A DNA stretch of 35,747 bases. Origin: Streptomyces sp. T39. GTDB taxonomy: Bacteria > Actinomycetota > Actinomycetes > Streptomycetales > Streptomycetaceae. The position numbers and the translations under genes are program-made. This document shows positions 35,542 through 35,747 of this stretch, in pieces (positions within the stretch are counted from its first letter, which is position 1; the number at the start of each line of letters is the position of its first letter). Below the pieces are notes generated by a model. The model saw only the letters and a program-made list of their open reading frames with translations. It was not told where the DNA came from and searched no databases. The stretch is from the NCBI RefSeq assembly GCF_008042045.1, contig NZ_RDBP01000012.1, positions 2,038,395 to 2,074,141 on the forward strand, given 5' to 3'.

Positions 35542-35747
35542 ATGTCGGAGGCTGAGCAGGCGCGGGGGCCCCAGCGGAACGAGGCCGAGGGGGCCGGGTC
35601 CGCGGGCAAGGGTGAGGACTCCGTCAGCGACGAGCGCATGTCCGGTGCGGCGGACGGCGGCGCCCCGGGCACCGGGGACACGCACGGCGCGGCGGGCGCG
35701 AAAAGCGCGCCGGGGACCGGCGCGGTGACGGCCGCTCAGGACGCCGG
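35542..35747 (+). CDS. N-terminal fragment of a protein with a disordered leader (runs off the window)
   Basis: Only the first 68 codons are visible. The protein starts MSEAEQARGPQRNEAEGAG and is rich in Gly, Ala, Glu, Ser and Thr with no hydrophobic segment, so it is a disordered leader. The ATG has AGGGGA about six bases upstream. In S. coelicolor I recall a group of Ser/Thr protein kinase genes shortly after this point, and a kinase with a disordered start is possible. Nothing in the visible part proves it. Confidence 0.6.
   Translation, partial: MSEAEQARGPQRNEAEGAGSAGKGEDSVSDERMSGAADGGAPGTGDTHGAAGAKSAPGTGAVTAAQDA

Overview
The window is about 35.7 kb of very GC-rich DNA with strong third-position GC bias, frequent GTG starts, GTGA/ATGA stop-start overlaps and actinobacterial developmental genes. 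Everything fits the core chromosome of a Streptomyces species. The order groES, groEL1, whiD, bldM, ECF sigma gene, guaB, guaB3 matches what I recall of the S. coelicolor SCO4761-SCO4771 region. I see no tRNA, rRNA, insertion sequence, prophage or CRISPR array.

Layout. (1) 26-1973, minus strand: coaA followed by a DUF389 membrane protein. A DrrAB-like ABC efflux pair (2154-4000) diverges from them. (2) 4052-7884: glmS, acpS and the bifunctional NAD(P)HX repair enzyme nnr. (3) 7885-8755: no gene, but a nested GC-rich tandem repeat with two nearly identical 219-bp copies, each built of four diverged ~55-bp units. (4) 8756-15312: alr, a membrane-anchored alpha/beta hydrolase, tsaE, a small protein behind an iron-box-like palindrome, a degenerate L,D-transpeptidase-like protein on the minus strand, then the overlapping tsaB-rimI-tsaD cluster for the t6A tRNA modification, plus an 85-aa unknown. 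(5) 15313-17187: a DGPF (YCII) protein and its ECF42-type sigma factor, with a fitting promoter in front. (6) 17302-20339: a four-helix membrane protein, a minus-strand SAM methyltransferase with a THUMP-like domain, and a polysaccharide deacetylase lipoprotein. (7) 20471-22675: groES-groEL1 behind two CIRCE operators. (8) 22804-26093: minus-strand MOSC, SDR and SnoaL-fusion genes, with a LysR regulator diverging from MOSC. (9) 26336-28532: developmental block of whiD and bldM (divergent) and the ECF sigma gene shbA. (10) 28661-31408: guaB and guaB3. (11) 31480-35269: a membrane protein and a nucleotide-sugar-dehydrogenase homologue on the minus strand, then glpD. A truncated gene runs off the right edge.

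How it works together. Much of the window supplies precursors and housekeeping: CoA (CoaA, AcpS), cell-wall precursors (GlmS, Alr), GMP (GuaB), tRNA modification (TsaB/D/E) and protein folding (GroES/EL1). These sit beside regulators of sporulation (WhiD, BldM) and the sigma factor thought to transcribe hrdB (ShbA).

The most unusual observations are three enzyme-family members that lack textbook catalytic residues (the nucleotide-sugar dehydrogenase, GuaB3 and the L,D-transpeptidase-like protein), the nested repeat before alr, the iron-box-linked small protein, a set of apparently leaderless promoters with an almost constant 6-nt gap between -10 and start codon, and a SigR-like guaB promoter with a perfect inverted repeat in its spacer. 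I found no clear novel multi-gene system.
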